64,000 bases of DNA, taken from Candidatus Kapaibacterium sp. (GTDB lineage Bacteria; Bacteroidota; Ignavibacteria; Kapaibacteriales; NICIL-2). The stretch covers positions 124,001 to 188,000 of the forward strand of contig JANWWF010000002.1 in the NCBI GenBank assembly GCA_025055755.1, read 5' to 3'. The position numbers and the translations under genes were made by a program. Numbering within the stretch: the first letter of the stretch is position 1; every line of letters starts with the position of its first letter. Positions 1-8,336 of this stretch are shown here, piece after piece. The notes beneath the pieces are model-generated. The model had not been told where the DNA came from and ran no database searches. It saw only the letters and a program-made list of their open reading frames with translations.

Positions 1-869
1 AGGGCACCACCACCGGCCAGGATAATACCTCGATCGAAAATATCTGCCGCCAGCTCAGGCGGTGTGCGCTCGAGCAAGTTCATGATTGCCTCGATAATAA
101 GGCGCACCGAATCTTCCAATGCTTCCCGAATGTCTGCCGAACTTACCTCGATCATGCGCGGAATGCCCTCGAGCAGATCACGTCCTTTGACTTCGATGAT
201 CACATCTTCTTCAATCGGATACGCAGAACCAACCTCGTGCTTGATCATTTCTGCTGTTCGTTCGCCGATGAGCATGTTATGCTTACGTTTAAAGTACTGG
301 ACAATAGCATCAGTCATCTCGTCACCGGCGACACGGATGGATTCGTCGCTAACAATGCCAGACAATGCGATGACAGCGATTTCCGTGGTTCCACCGCCGA
401 TATCCACAATCATGTTCCCGACCGACTGGTGAACCTCCAAGCCAATTCCAATAGCTGCAGCCATTGGTTCTGCAATCAGGTACACTTCCTTTGCACCTGC
501 ATGTTCTGCACTATCGCGGACTGCTCGTTTTTCCACTTCGGTAATTCCCGATGGAACGCCAATCACAACGCGCCGTATCGGCTGCCACGATTGCGATACT
601 TTACGGATAAATGCGCGAAGCATTCCTTCGGCTATCTCGAAGTCGGCGATGACACCATCCTTGAGTGGACGAATGGTGCGAATATCCTTGTGGGTTTTGC
701 CTACCATCGCATTGGCTTCGTGGCCTACAGCGATAATGTTTTTTGTGGTGCGATCGAAGGCGACAATGGATGGCTCGTTGAGAACAATGCCCCTACCTTT
801 CATCCACACCAATGTATTGGCAGTACCAAGATCGATTGCAAGGTCATTAGAAAAAAATGAGAATCTCAT
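1..869 (-). CDS. mreB: Rod shape-determining protein MreB (3' end outside window)
   Basis: This is the bacterial actin that polymerises under the inner membrane and guides lateral wall synthesis. It is absent from the ORF track because it runs off the window edge. I read it from the reverse strand starting at ATG 869 as MRFSFFSNDLAIDLGTANT. The phosphate-1 motif DLGTANT lies near residue 15, the phosphate-2 motif DIGGGTTE near 155, and the final visible residues IILAGGGA belong to the C-terminal adenosine motif. About 289 of a usual 345 residues are present, so only the last part is missing. All plus-strand ORFs between 64 and 1123 are shadows. It lies downstream of fliO in the same direction after a 114 bp gap that could hold its own promoter. 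Confidence 0.96.
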   Translation of the reverse strand, partial: MRFSFFSNDLAIDLGTANTLVWMKGRGIVLNEPSIVAFDRTTKNIIAVGHEANAMVGKTHKDIRTIRPLKDGVIADFEIAEGMLRAFIRKVSQSWQPIRRVVIGVPSGITEVEKRAVRDSAEHAGAKEVYLIAEPMAAAIGIGLEVHQSVGNMIVDIGGGTTEIAVIALSGIVSDESIRVAGDEMTDAIVQYFKRKHNMLIGERTAEMIKHEVGSAYPIEEDVIIEVKGRDLLEGIPRMIEVSSADIREALEDSVRLIIEAIMNLLERTPPELAADIFDRGIILAGGGA

Positions 870-903
870 GGGTTGTGCAGAAAAAAAGGTCCTCTACCAC
901 ACC

Positions 904-936
904 ATGCCATCGAGGGCAGTGCAGCTACAATGGCAT
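904..936 (-). other. Inverted repeat in mreB leader
   Basis: A perfect 7 bp inverted repeat (ATGCCAT / ATGGCAT) with a 19-base loop sits 35-67 bp upstream of the mreB start. If transcription begins just after the box at 941-948, the stem would lie at the very 5' end of the mRNA. It is not a good terminator because the T-rich run is well away from the stem. Function is unknown and chance occurrence is possible. Confidence 0.25.
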
Positions 937-940
937 CACA

Positions 941-948
941 CAAAACTA
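941..948 (-). promoter_or_regulatory. Candidate -7 box (TAnnTTTG) for mreB
   Basis: TAGTTTTG on the minus strand matches the TAnnTTTG -7 element known for the primary sigma factor of Bacteroidetes. It lies 71 bp upstream of the mreB start in the fliO-mreB gap. I see no TTG at the expected -33 position, so this rests on one box and on its recurrence in the window. Confidence 0.3.
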
Positions 949-983
949 CAAACCAATTGCCACCTATAGGAATTATTGCTGCA

Positions 984-1379
984 TTATTTTGCAGCACGTT
1001 GGAACATCGAGCTCAAGTAAGCGCGGAACGACAGTTGAGCAGATGCTGCTGGTGGTGGCTCAGAGACACGCAGCGACTGTTGGGCGGGTCTTACCGGTTG
1101 CGCGCGATCTCCTTGGCTATTAGGTGTGGCGGAAAAGTTAAGGGTGGCAAGTAAGCTGACGCTGTGCTCAGTCACACCAAGTACGAGACGCTTGTCAGCT
1201 ATTTCGGCAATGACAATAGATGCTTTAGTTCCAACCGGCTGTCGTGCGATAATTCGGAGAGGAACACCATGTTCCCTGATGCGGTACGCCGCAGAACGCC
1301 GAATGATTGCAGCCACAATTCCTATCCCTATAACCGCACCAGTTAATACAAGTGCGGCTTGCACTAATGTCCAATCCAT
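984..1379 (-). CDS. fliO: Flagellar export-gate assembly protein FliO
   Basis: FliO is a small single-span membrane protein that helps assemble the FliPQR core of the flagellar export gate. The 131-residue protein has one hydrophobic segment at about residues 5-26. It is followed by the family's typical basic/beta stretch ARQPVGTKASIVIAEI and the conserved LVLGVTEHSVSLLATL. The tail is Pro/Ala/Gln-rich and low in complexity. The ORF track begins at a GTG at 1406, but the ATG at 1379 places the membrane segment right at the N-terminus and is preferred. It is separated from its usual partners fliP/Q/R and from the other flagellar genes at 53-61 kb. Confidence 0.75.
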   Translation of the reverse strand: MDWTLVQAALVLTGAVIGIGIVAAIIRRSAAYRIREHGVPLRIIARQPVGTKASIVIAEIADKRLVLGVTEHSVSLLATLNFSATPNSQGDRAQPVRPAQQSLRVSEPPPAASAQLSFRAYLSSMFQRAAK

Positions 1380-1461
1380 TTGTTGCGCAAGTGAACAATT
1401 CTGCACACGAACTTAGCGAATAACGCTATATTTTGGCAGTTCAATTTATGCCACCGGCGGC

Positions 1462-2268
1462 ATGCAAATCGCAGTTGTTCAAATGCAGCCACAGTATGGG
1501 AATATCCATGCAAATGTTAATCGTGTCTGTGAGCTCCTCTCGCGGGCGGATGCAGCGGTAGTAGTATTTCCAGAGCTAGCGCTCAGCGGCTACTTTTTTA
1601 CGGATAGAGAACAGCTCCGAAATGTTGCACTGGAGCTTAACTCTCCCGCCCTGCAGATGATCGAGCAAGTCGCTACTGCACAGAGGAAGGTTGCAATTGT
1701 CGGATTTCCGGAACAGGCAGGCGAGCGCATATACAATTCTGCGGTTCTCTACGATGGCTGCGGAGGAAGCTACATCTATCGCAAGACACATCTTTTTTAC
1801 CGCGAGCGCTTAGTGTTCGACGAAGGTGATACAGGCTTTTTCGTGATTGCAATTGACTGGCTCGACGTCCGCATTGGAATGATGATTTGTTATGACTGGC
1901 GTTTTCCTGAGGCAGCACGGACACTTGCGCTCCAAGGCGCCGATGTGATTGTATGTCCTTCCAATCTGGTGACGCATGTGTGGCGAATGGCAATGCCGGT
2001 GCGGGCTCTGGAAAACAAAGTATATGTTGCTGTTGCTAATCGCATTGGGAAAGAGACGCAAGGAGAAGAAACGCTCGAATTCAATGGACACTCAGCCATC
2101 TACGGGTATAATGGAACTCTCCTTGCAGAGCTACCTTCGGATACAGAAGGAATTGCTGTTGCCTCTATCGAGCCAGCATTAACACGATCGAAGTCCTTCA
2201 ACCAATTCAATGACATTTTCGCTGACCGTCGCCCTTGGGCGTATCGGTTGAGTGGGGGTGCTTCGTAG
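1462..2268 (+). CDS. Carbon-nitrogen hydrolase (nitrilase superfamily)
   Basis: This cytoplasmic amidase-type enzyme hydrolyses non-peptide C-N bonds. The catalytic triad of the superfamily is visible: Glu38 in FPELALSGYF, Lys108 in YRKTHLF and Cys143 in MMICYDWRFPE. At 268 residues it is a single-domain member of the Nit/omega-amidase type with no synthetase fused to it. The exact substrate (omega-amidase, N-carbamoyl amino acid, deaminated glutathione) cannot be read from the sequence. It starts with ATG and is divergent from fliO across a short gap. A TATATTTTG sequence 27 bp upstream resembles, but does not exactly match, the TAnnTTTG box seen elsewhere here. Confidence 0.88.
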   Translation: MQIAVVQMQPQYGNIHANVNRVCELLSRADAAVVVFPELALSGYFFTDREQLRNVALELNSPALQMIEQVATAQRKVAIVGFPEQAGERIYNSAVLYDGCGGSYIYRKTHLFYRERLVFDEGDTGFFVIAIDWLDVRIGMMICYDWRFPEAARTLALQGADVIVCPSNLVTHVWRMAMPVRALENKVYVAVANRIGKETQGEETLEFNGHSAIYGYNGTLLAELPSDTEGIAVASIEPALTRSKSFNQFNDIFADRRPWAYRLSGGAS

Positions 2269-2308
2269 ATTTGAAAAGTAAAATTGTTCGGTCACTGTAA
2301 TTCCTGCC

Positions 2309-2998
2309 ATGAGTATCTTTCGTCGCATTGCAGATATTTTCAAAGCCAATGTCAATGACGTACTTGACCGCGCCGAGGACCCTGAGAAAATGCTCAAACA
2401 GATGGTCCTCGAAATGGAGGAGTCCGTCAACAAAGCTACGCTGGCGGTCGCGCAAGCAATAGCCAATGAGAAGTCGTTAGAGCGAAAGATTGCAAAAGCA
2501 CAGGAACAATCACGCGATTGGCAACAGAAAGCAGTGCAGGCTCTTCAGGCAGGGCGGGAAGATCTTGCTCGTGCTGCATTGGAGAAAAAAGCGGTAGCTG
2601 ACCGCAATGTCGCCGATCTGCAACCGATCTATGAGCAAGCAAAAGCGACAACGGCGAAGCTTCGCCAGCAGCTCGATCAGCTCAAAGCAAAACTCGATGA
2701 AGCACGTGCACGGCAGAGCACACTTATTGCGCGATCACAAGCAGCAAAGGCACAAAAACAAATTGCTCAAGCATTCAGTGGTGTAGGGTCTGATGCCTTT
2801 GCTAAGTTCGATAAGTTCGAGGGAAAGATCGAGCAATTAGAAGCAGAGGCAAGTGCCTTCGAACAGCTTGCCGGGGAAAGTACCTCGCTTGAACAAGAGT
2901 TCAAAATGCTCGGATCAAGTGCTGCTGTGGAAGAAGAGCTTGCAAAGCTCAAAGCTGCGTTAGGACAGCTTCCCCCCGGTGTACAAGAACAAAAGTGA
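2309..2998 (+). CDS. pspA: Phage shock protein A / IM30 family membrane-stress protein
   Basis: PspA/IM30/Vipp1 proteins are ESCRT-III-like peripheral proteins that polymerise on the inner membrane and protect it under stress. The 229-residue protein opens with the amphipathic helix MSIFRRIADIFKANVNDVLD. It then has the family core (AEDPEKMLKQMVLEMEES) and long heptad-type Ala/Gln/Lys-rich helices to about residue 190, ending with a short acidic helix. There is no C-terminal Vipp1 extension. It sits between a nitrilase and a YbjN-like gene and just upstream of an ECF sigma operon, which fits an envelope-stress role. A PspC-domain gene occurs separately at 25.4 kb. Confidence 0.93.
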   Translation: MSIFRRIADIFKANVNDVLDRAEDPEKMLKQMVLEMEESVNKATLAVAQAIANEKSLERKIAKAQEQSRDWQQKAVQALQAGREDLARAALEKKAVADRNVADLQPIYEQAKATTAKLRQQLDQLKAKLDEARARQSTLIARSQAAKAQKQIAQAFSGVGSDAFAKFDKFEGKIEQLEAEASAFEQLAGESTSLEQEFKMLGSSAAVEEELAKLKAALGQLPPGVQEQK

Positions 2999-3035
2999 TT
3001 TTCTCTGATTGTCCCACCTATCGTCAAGATGGCGT

Positions 3036-3476
3036 ATGTCAACACCGCAAGAACTTATTCAAGCCACTCAACAGCGCGTTGAGAGCATACTCCGAGATGC
3101 ATTCCCTGAATACGTCCCATTTACAAATGGATCATTTGCTGTTACTCATGGTTCGACGCAGGTAGTTATAGTCGTCCGCCCGTTTACCGAAACTGAGTGT
3201 GTCGTAGAGTGCATGGCACATGTCGTCTCTGGTGCGCACATCACCGAAGAGCTTATGCGATTTCTTCTACGGAAAAATGCTGAAATTCACTTGGGTGGCT
3301 TCGGGTTACTCTTCGACGACACCATCATTTTCAGCCACTCGATAACTGCGTCGAACATGGACCGCAACGAGCTTGTGACGACCGTCATGAGCGTAGCAAT
3401 CATCGCTGACCACTACGATGACGAAATCGTAGCAATGGCTGGCGGACAGCGTGCTGCAGATGTACAAGTGGAGTAG
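3036..3476 (+). CDS. YbjN-like domain protein
   Basis: This is a 146-residue cytoplasmic protein without signal peptide or membrane span. The middle and end resemble the YbjN / type III-chaperone-like fold: a beta stretch, ELMRFLLRKNAEIHLGGFGLLFDDTIIFSHS, then a helix with MSVAIIADHYDDEI. Members are poorly characterised; E. coli YbjN has been linked to stress and motility regulation. The ORF track begins at a TTG at 3009, but the ATG at 3036 (MSTPQELIQ) gives a normal start. It lies 37 bp after pspA in the same direction and may be cotranscribed with it. The family assignment is by pattern only. Confidence 0.6.
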   Translation: MSTPQELIQATQQRVESILRDAFPEYVPFTNGSFAVTHGSTQVVIVVRPFTETECVVECMAHVVSGAHITEELMRFLLRKNAEIHLGGFGLLFDDTIIFSHSITASNMDRNELVTTVMSVAIIADHYDDEIVAMAGGQRAADVQVE

Positions 3477-3500
3477 CTGCGCCACAATTACAGGGTGTAT

Positions 3501-3527
3501 TAAACCTTTTTCTCCATCGGTGCGTCC
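3501..3527 (+). promoter_or_regulatory. Candidate ECF-type promoter for the sigma operon
   Basis: TAAACC, a 16-base spacer and CGTCC lie 36-62 bp upstream of the sigma-factor start. The layout resembles the AAC (-35) and CGTC (-10) elements used by many ECF sigma factors, which often read their own operon. The -35 lacks the usual GGAAC, so support is modest. Confidence 0.28.
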
Positions 3528-3535
3528 AAGGACGC
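3522..3535 (+). terminator. Possible weak terminator hairpin after the YbjN-like gene
   Basis: GCGTCC-AA-GGACGC can fold into a 6 bp stem followed by GGTTTT and, further on, six T residues. It lies 46 bp after the YbjN-like stop. The stem is short with a minimal loop, and it overlaps the candidate ECF -10 element, so either reading could be wrong. Confidence 0.25.
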
Positions 3536-3562
3536 GGTTTTCCGCCTGCTTTTTTGCATTGA

Positions 3563-4159
3563 ATGGAAATGACGCACGCGATGGCATTATCAAATGAGGA
3601 TGCAGCCTTAGTCGAGGACTATCTCCACGGCAATCGGGAGCAAGCAGCAGCACGTTTTGTGCAGCAGTATCAGCGCTTTGTCTATGGCGTTGCATTGCGC
3701 CACCTTGGGGGTAACCACCAAGATGCCCAAGATGTTGCCCAGGAGACATTCATCCGTGCTTTTCGTTCTTTGCATCGCTTCAAGGGGGAAAGCTCCCTCC
3801 AAACCTGGCTCTATCGCATTGCAGTAAACACCTGCCTTTCATATCGTCGGCGCTGGCGGCGGTGGATACGGCTTGATAGCATAGTTGAAACTGCCGACGA
3901 ACTTGTTTCCTCGCTGCCACTGCCTGATCGAGAAGTCGAGGACGGAGAGTTTCTCGATAGTTTTCTCCGCCTTCTTGAGCAATTGCCTCCGAAGCAGCGG
4001 GAGACGTTTTATCTGCGCTATGTTGAAGGCTTAAGCTACGAAGAAATTTCTCGAATGCTTGGCGTATCGGTCAGTGGATTGAAAGCCAATTACCACCACG
4101 CAATACGCAAACTTGCCACTATGCTTGGTGCTCTACCTTCGAACGGAAAGAGAACATGA
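3563..4159 (+). CDS. ECF-family RNA polymerase sigma factor (RpoE-like)
   Basis: An alternative sigma factor of the extracytoplasmic-function group. Region 2 covers about residues 25-95, with the core-binding and -10 recognition sequence DAQDVAQETFIRAFRSLHRF and LQTWLYRIAVNTC. Region 4 covers about 135-190, with LPPKQRETFYLRYVEGLSYEE and a helix-turn-helix ending HHAIRKL. There is no region 1 or 3, as expected for ECF factors, and 198 residues is a normal length. Its stop overlaps the next gene, a membrane anti-sigma factor, by ATGA, the classical arrangement. It probably reads an envelope-stress regulon, including its own operon. Confidence 0.93.
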   Translation: MEMTHAMALSNEDAALVEDYLHGNREQAAARFVQQYQRFVYGVALRHLGGNHQDAQDVAQETFIRAFRSLHRFKGESSLQTWLYRIAVNTCLSYRRRWRRWIRLDSIVETADELVSSLPLPDREVEDGEFLDSFLRLLEQLPPKQRETFYLRYVEGLSYEEISRMLGVSVSGLKANYHHAIRKLATMLGALPSNGKRT

Positions 4160-4764
4160 CACAGGAAGAAATTCGCATTCTATTGCCGGATTATGTGACA
4201 GGTTCACTTGGCGAGGATGAGCGAAAGACAGTCGAGCTCGCCCTTGCACAATCGCCAGAACTCCGGGCAGAGCTGGAGATGATTCGTACTGTGTTTGACA
4301 GGTTCCCTGCAGCCATGCTGCGTCGGGAATTGGAGTGGAGAGCACGTAATGTGCGAGTTCATCTTTCGGAAAACTCCTCATTCGACGGGCAACGGTGGCG
4401 CAGTGTTGCGAGCCTTGTTGCGGCGACAGCAACGCTTGCTATTGTGATCCTGACTGGTGTGCTGGTTCAGCGCAATGCTGAACCTGTGCAATTTCCGCTT
4501 GATACACCGGCATACCTTTCAGATAAGGCAGCGCACCAATCCAATAGCAGTAGCCCGCCACGCGGACTGGTAGCACCCGAGAGCCTTATGGCAGCAATCT
4601 CTCCGTTGTCGGACCGCAAAGCCCTGCTTAGCGACAGTGCTGCCTTAGGCGTTGATGCTGCAGCATTAGAGCCATACATATGGATGGCATATCCTGAATC
4701 AGAGATTGACTCTACCGTTGTTTACCACTTTGTGGAGGTGTTTAGCAATGTTTCCATCGAGTAA
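4156..4764 (+). CDS. Membrane-anchored anti-sigma factor (zinc-less)
   Basis: A 202-residue single-span protein that I infer sequesters the upstream sigma factor. The cytoplasmic N-terminus (residues 1-80) has the anti-sigma signature LLPDYVTGSLGEDERKTVE followed by a helical region. It lacks the HxxxCxxC zinc motif of ZAS-type anti-sigmas. One membrane helix lies at about residues 83-105 (SVASLVAATATLAIVIL). The remaining ~97 residues would be periplasmic and are Ser/Ala/Pro-rich, with no recognised sensor domain. Translation is coupled to the sigma gene through ATGA, and the next gene starts inside its 3' end. Confidence 0.82.
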   Translation: MTQEEIRILLPDYVTGSLGEDERKTVELALAQSPELRAELEMIRTVFDRFPAAMLRRELEWRARNVRVHLSENSSFDGQRWRSVASLVAATATLAIVILTGVLVQRNAEPVQFPLDTPAYLSDKAAHQSNSSSPPRGLVAPESLMAAISPLSDRKALLSDSAALGVDAAALEPYIWMAYPESEIDSTVVYHFVEVFSNVSIE

Positions 4765-5263
4765 AGTCGTTGCGTTGATCTTGCTTGCCTGCATTGGTAG
4801 TACACTCGCAATAGGACAGGAAGATAGTGTTGGGCGTGCTGCACGCCGACTTGCACAGTTCAAAAAACTTCGTCTTATCGAAATCCTTAACCTGGATGAG
4901 AGCACGGCGGAAAAGTTTTTTGTTCGCTACAACGAGGGACAGAAAAAAATTGACCAAGCGCGGCAGGCAATGCAACAGTCTGTCCGTCAGCTCGAAGAAG
5001 CTATTCGTGCAAATGCACCTGATGCAGAACTCAATGCTAAAAGTGAACAGGTAATAAAGCAAATACAGCAAGTTACTCAAGCTATCATCGAACGCCAAAC
5101 GGCAGTGCGTCCGCTTCTCACTGCGCAACAGTATGCAAAACTTGTCGTGTTCGAAGTGCGCTTTATGGAGGCATTGCAACGAGTGCTCCAGCAACGAGGA
5201 GCGTTAAAAGGTCTGCGAGAACGTGACCGCCGTCGGCTGCCTCCATTTGAACAACCAGACTAA
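4748..5263 (+). CDS. Periplasmic Spy/CpxP-like coiled-coil protein
   Basis: A 171-residue exported protein. The ATG at 4748 is chosen over the ORF-track start because it gives a signal peptide (ALILLACIGSTLAIG) and is preceded by a strong ribosome site, GGAGGTG at 4734-4740, seven bases away. The mature part is nearly all helix and charged, with an LTAQQYAKLVVFE segment reminiscent of the LTxxQ motif of Spy/CpxP/CnrX-type periplasmic chaperones and sensors. It overlaps the anti-sigma gene by 17 bp, so it is very likely part of the same stress operon. It could assist folding or sense envelope damage. It ends in a 4 bp convergent overlap with the transporter gene. Confidence 0.7.
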   Translation: MFPSSKVVALILLACIGSTLAIGQEDSVGRAARRLAQFKKLRLIEILNLDESTAEKFFVRYNEGQKKIDQARQAMQQSVRQLEEAIRANAPDAELNAKSEQVIKQIQQVTQAIIERQTAVRPLLTAQQYAKLVVFEVRFMEALQRVLQQRGALKGLRERDRRRLPPFEQPD

Positions 5264-6480
5264 CCGAGCAGGGCAGCAATCGAGGCGCTGAGCATGTTTG
5301 TCAGAGCGCCAATGGTCATCGCTCGCCAACCAAGCTGGACTATCTCGCTGCGTCGCTCAGGCACAAGTGAGCCAATGCCTCCGATCTGGATAGCAATCGA
5401 ACTAATGTTGGCAAAACCGCAGAGGGCATACGTTGCGATCATTGCGCCGCGCGGAGATATAGCTCCGCGCTGAATCATCCCTGCCAAATCAGTATATGCC
5501 ACAAATTCGTTGGCAATAATTTTGGTGCCCAGCAGTTGGGCTACTGTGAATACATCATCGCTTGGGACACCAAGCAAATATGCCAAGGGCAGGAATATCC
5601 ATCCCAACAGTTGTCGCAGCGAGCTTGGCATCCATGGAATCAACGAGTGCAGCCAGCCAAAGCCTGCATCAAGGAGTGCCATCAGTGCAATAAACGCCAA
5701 AAGCATTGCAATGACATTGAGTGCCAGCATGAGGCCATCACGTGCACCACTGGTGGCGGCATCGAGAATGGAGCTGGTGGTGCGCACGGTGCGGTAGGCA
5801 TCCATGGGCTGTTCGGTGCCAAGAGGTGGAAGGGCGATTTTCGCTAACATTAGTCCGCCCGGTGCAGAAAGTAGTGACGCAGTGATCAACGCTTGTGCTG
5901 AAATACCAAGCTGCACATATGCACCGAGCACAGAGCCAGCAATTGTTGCAAACCCGCCGACCATAATCGCGTGGAGCTCAGAAATCGTCGCAGTTCCCAA
6001 ATAGTGGCGTACCAGTATGGGTGCTTCGGTCTGCCCGAGAAAAATGTTTGCCGCTGCCGAAAGAGACTCTGGACCGGATGTGCGCATGGTTCGTGCCATG
6101 ACCCACGCAACGGCATAAACGATGCGCTGGATAATGCCTAAGTGATAGAGAATGCTAATGACCGAGGAAAAGAAAATGATAGTCGGTGCAATGATGAGTG
6201 CTACTTGCATTCCGAATGTCGATCGGTATGCTGGATTGACCAGGTTCCCAAACAAGAACTCCGCACCGCGATTAGCATAGCTGAGAAAACCAGTGACCGC
6301 CTTGCTAATCTGTTCGAACATCGCAACGCCCCATGCACTCTGCAGGAGCCACAAACCAAGCAGAAGCTGCAGCGATAATCCCCATCCCACAATGCGCCAA
6401 GGGAAGCGCGTTCCCCGCGGTGCCAGCAGACGTGCGATGGCAAGGCAACTAAGAATTCCCCCAATGGCAATCCACCGCAT
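5260..6480 (-). CDS. Concentrative nucleoside transporter (CNT/NupC family)
   Basis: A 406-residue inner-membrane symporter that takes up nucleosides using a proton or sodium gradient. The sequence is hydrophobic throughout. It carries the family's re-entrant loop motif GQTEAPILVRHYL with NIFLG before it. It also has the second half-repeat sequences TVAQLLGTKIIANEFVAY and ALCGFANISSIAIQIGG, which form the substrate and ion sites in CNT structures. Length and motif order are complete. It lies nine bases downstream of glmS in the same direction and is probably cotranscribed with it. Ion and base specificity cannot be read here. Confidence 0.93.
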   Translation of the reverse strand: MRWIAIGGILSCLAIARLLAPRGTRFPWRIVGWGLSLQLLLGLWLLQSAWGVAMFEQISKAVTGFLSYANRGAEFLFGNLVNPAYRSTFGMQVALIIAPTIIFFSSVISILYHLGIIQRIVYAVAWVMARTMRTSGPESLSAAANIFLGQTEAPILVRHYLGTATISELHAIMVGGFATIAGSVLGAYVQLGISAQALITASLLSAPGGLMLAKIALPPLGTEQPMDAYRTVRTTSSILDAATSGARDGLMLALNVIAMLLAFIALMALLDAGFGWLHSLIPWMPSSLRQLLGWIFLPLAYLLGVPSDDVFTVAQLLGTKIIANEFVAYTDLAGMIQRGAISPRGAMIATYALCGFANISSIAIQIGGIGSLVPERRSEIVQLGWRAMTIGALTNMLSASIAALLG

Positions 6481-6488
6481 CGCTTGGC

Positions 6489-8321
6489 TTACTCGACAGT
6501 GACGGATTTTGCCAAATTGCGGGGTTTATCTACGTCGCAGCCGCGGGCAACAGCAATGTAGTATGCCAGAAGTTGGAGAGGGATAGTTGTTAGAATCGGC
6601 GTAAGGAGCGGATGGGTCTCAGGTACATAGATGACATGATCAGCAAGTTCGCTAATGCGTCTATCCCCTTCGGTAGCGATTGCAATGATGCGCCCATGAC
6701 GAGCTTTCACTTCCTGGACATTGGAGATGATTTTCTCGTAGATTTCATCGCGGGTGGCAATGAACACCACTGGCATATTCTCGTCAATGAGCGCTATAGG
6801 ACCGTGTTTCATCTCGGCAGCGGGATAGCCCTCGGCGTGGATGTAGGAAATTTCCTTAAGCTTGAGTGCTCCTTCGAGTGCGACAGGGAAGTTTACCCCT
6901 CTGCCCAAGTAGAGAAAGTTCGAGCGGTCAGCATACTCGTGTGCGATTTGCTCAATGGCCGGGGCTGTGTCGAGAATCCGCGCGATGCTGTCCGGTATGC
7001 GGCTTAGCTCATAGGCAAGATGGAATCCTTCCCCAACCGAGAGATCGCGTTGGCGTCCTAAGTACAGTCCCAGGAGGGAAAGAACTGCCAACTGCGATGT
7101 AAACGCCTTCGTCGAAGCCACGCCAATTTCTGGACCGGCATGTAAGTACACACCTGCATCCGTTTCGCGGGCGATTGTCGAGCCGACGACGTTCACAATA
7201 CCGAGAATGGTTGCGCCTTTAAGCTTTGCTTCCCGCAGTGCAGCCAGGGTGTCGATGGTTTCCCCCGATTGTGAAATGCCGATGACAATATCATCGGGAT
7301 AAATCACTGGATTTCGGTAGCGTAGCTCCGAGGCATATTCTACCTCGACGGGAATTCGGGCCAGCTGTTCGATGATGTATTCCCCTACCAGGGCTGAATG
7401 CCAGGACGTTCCACAACCGGTCAAAATGATGCGTCGTGTAGCACGGAGCTTGGCTGCAACTGGTGTGAGGCCACCCAGCTTTGCGTTGCCTTGCTCAATA
7501 AGCAAACGCCCTCGAATAGAGTCTCGGAAAGTAGAGGGTTGCTCGAAAATCTCTTTGAGCATGAAGTGGGGAAAGTTCCCTCGCTGGATTTGCTCTAGTT
7601 CGAAGTCTAATTCATGGATCTCGGGGGCAATAAATTCATCGCCTATGGTTTTTGTCACATATCCATTGCGGTGAAGGATGGCGATTTCATCATCGCGCAG
7701 GTACACAACACGCCGAGTATGCGCAACAATAGCTGAGGCGTCGGATGCAACGAGGTATTCATTATCACCGATGCCCACTACAATTGGGGAACCACGCCGT
7801 GCAGCAATGAGCATGTCTGGCTCATCCCTGGAGAGGATTGCCAAGCCGAAGGTTCCTTCCACCTCTTGGAGTGCTGTGCGGACGGCAAGTTCAAAATCCC
7901 CCAATCGCTCGTAAAGCATACCGATAAAGACTGCCAGAACTTCAGTGTCGGTGTCGGAGCGAAAGGAGTATCCTTCGCGCTCTAATTGCGTTTTGAGAAC
8001 CGCGTAATTTTCAACGATACCATTGTGGATGAGAACAATTCGTCCCGTTGCATCAGTGTGAGGGTGAGCATTGATATCTGTGGGTTCCCCATGGGTTGCC
8101 CAGCGTGTATGACCAATACCTAACGTGCCAGGAAAGTACCCGTGCTCGACTTCGGCTGCCAGTTGTGCAACCTTTCCTGCTCGTTTTGCAATGCGGATTG
8201 TAGTACCGTCGCATACTGCAATCCCGGCCGAGTCGTAGCCACGGTATTCAAGGTTTCGTAGCCCTTCCAGAAGAATAGGCAGTGCTTCTCGTTGACCAAT
8301 GTAGCCGATAATGCCGCACAT
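6489..8321 (-). CDS. glmS: Glutamine-fructose-6-phosphate aminotransferase (isomerizing)
   Basis: GlmS makes glucosamine-6-phosphate from fructose-6-phosphate and glutamine, the entry step to peptidoglycan and LPS amino sugars. The glutamine amidotransferase half begins with the nucleophile Cys2 (MCGIIGYIGQ) and carries GYDSAGI and TRWATHG. Two SIS sugar-isomerase domains follow, with ILTGCGTSWHSAL, ISQSGETIDTLAALREA and STKAFTSQ. The conserved C-terminus PRNLAKSVTVE is intact. At 610 residues it is full length. A 129 bp gap upstream holds a candidate promoter and an operator-like palindrome. I saw no glmS ribozyme, and none is expected outside Gram-positive groups. Confidence 0.98.
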   Translation of the reverse strand: MCGIIGYIGQREALPILLEGLRNLEYRGYDSAGIAVCDGTTIRIAKRAGKVAQLAAEVEHGYFPGTLGIGHTRWATHGEPTDINAHPHTDATGRIVLIHNGIVENYAVLKTQLEREGYSFRSDTDTEVLAVFIGMLYERLGDFELAVRTALQEVEGTFGLAILSRDEPDMLIAARRGSPIVVGIGDNEYLVASDASAIVAHTRRVVYLRDDEIAILHRNGYVTKTIGDEFIAPEIHELDFELEQIQRGNFPHFMLKEIFEQPSTFRDSIRGRLLIEQGNAKLGGLTPVAAKLRATRRIILTGCGTSWHSALVGEYIIEQLARIPVEVEYASELRYRNPVIYPDDIVIGISQSGETIDTLAALREAKLKGATILGIVNVVGSTIARETDAGVYLHAGPEIGVASTKAFTSQLAVLSLLGLYLGRQRDLSVGEGFHLAYELSRIPDSIARILDTAPAIEQIAHEYADRSNFLYLGRGVNFPVALEGALKLKEISYIHAEGYPAAEMKHGPIALIDENMPVVFIATRDEIYEKIISNVQEVKARHGRIIAIATEGDRRISELADHVIYVPETHPLLTPILTTIPLQLLAYYIAVARGCDVDKPRNLAKSVTVE

Positions 8322-8336
8322 AAACCAATGACGATC

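Noticed and set aside
64-1123. Plus-strand ORFs over the first kilobase (including 237..860)
   Set aside because: They are shadows of mreB and fliO on the minus strand; the reverse strand gives a clear actin-fold sequence.
8311-8318. GCCGATAA as a sigma-28 -10 box
   Set aside because: It is within glmS coding sequence on the wrong strand for any gene and has no -35 partner; several chance GCCGATA copies occur in the window.
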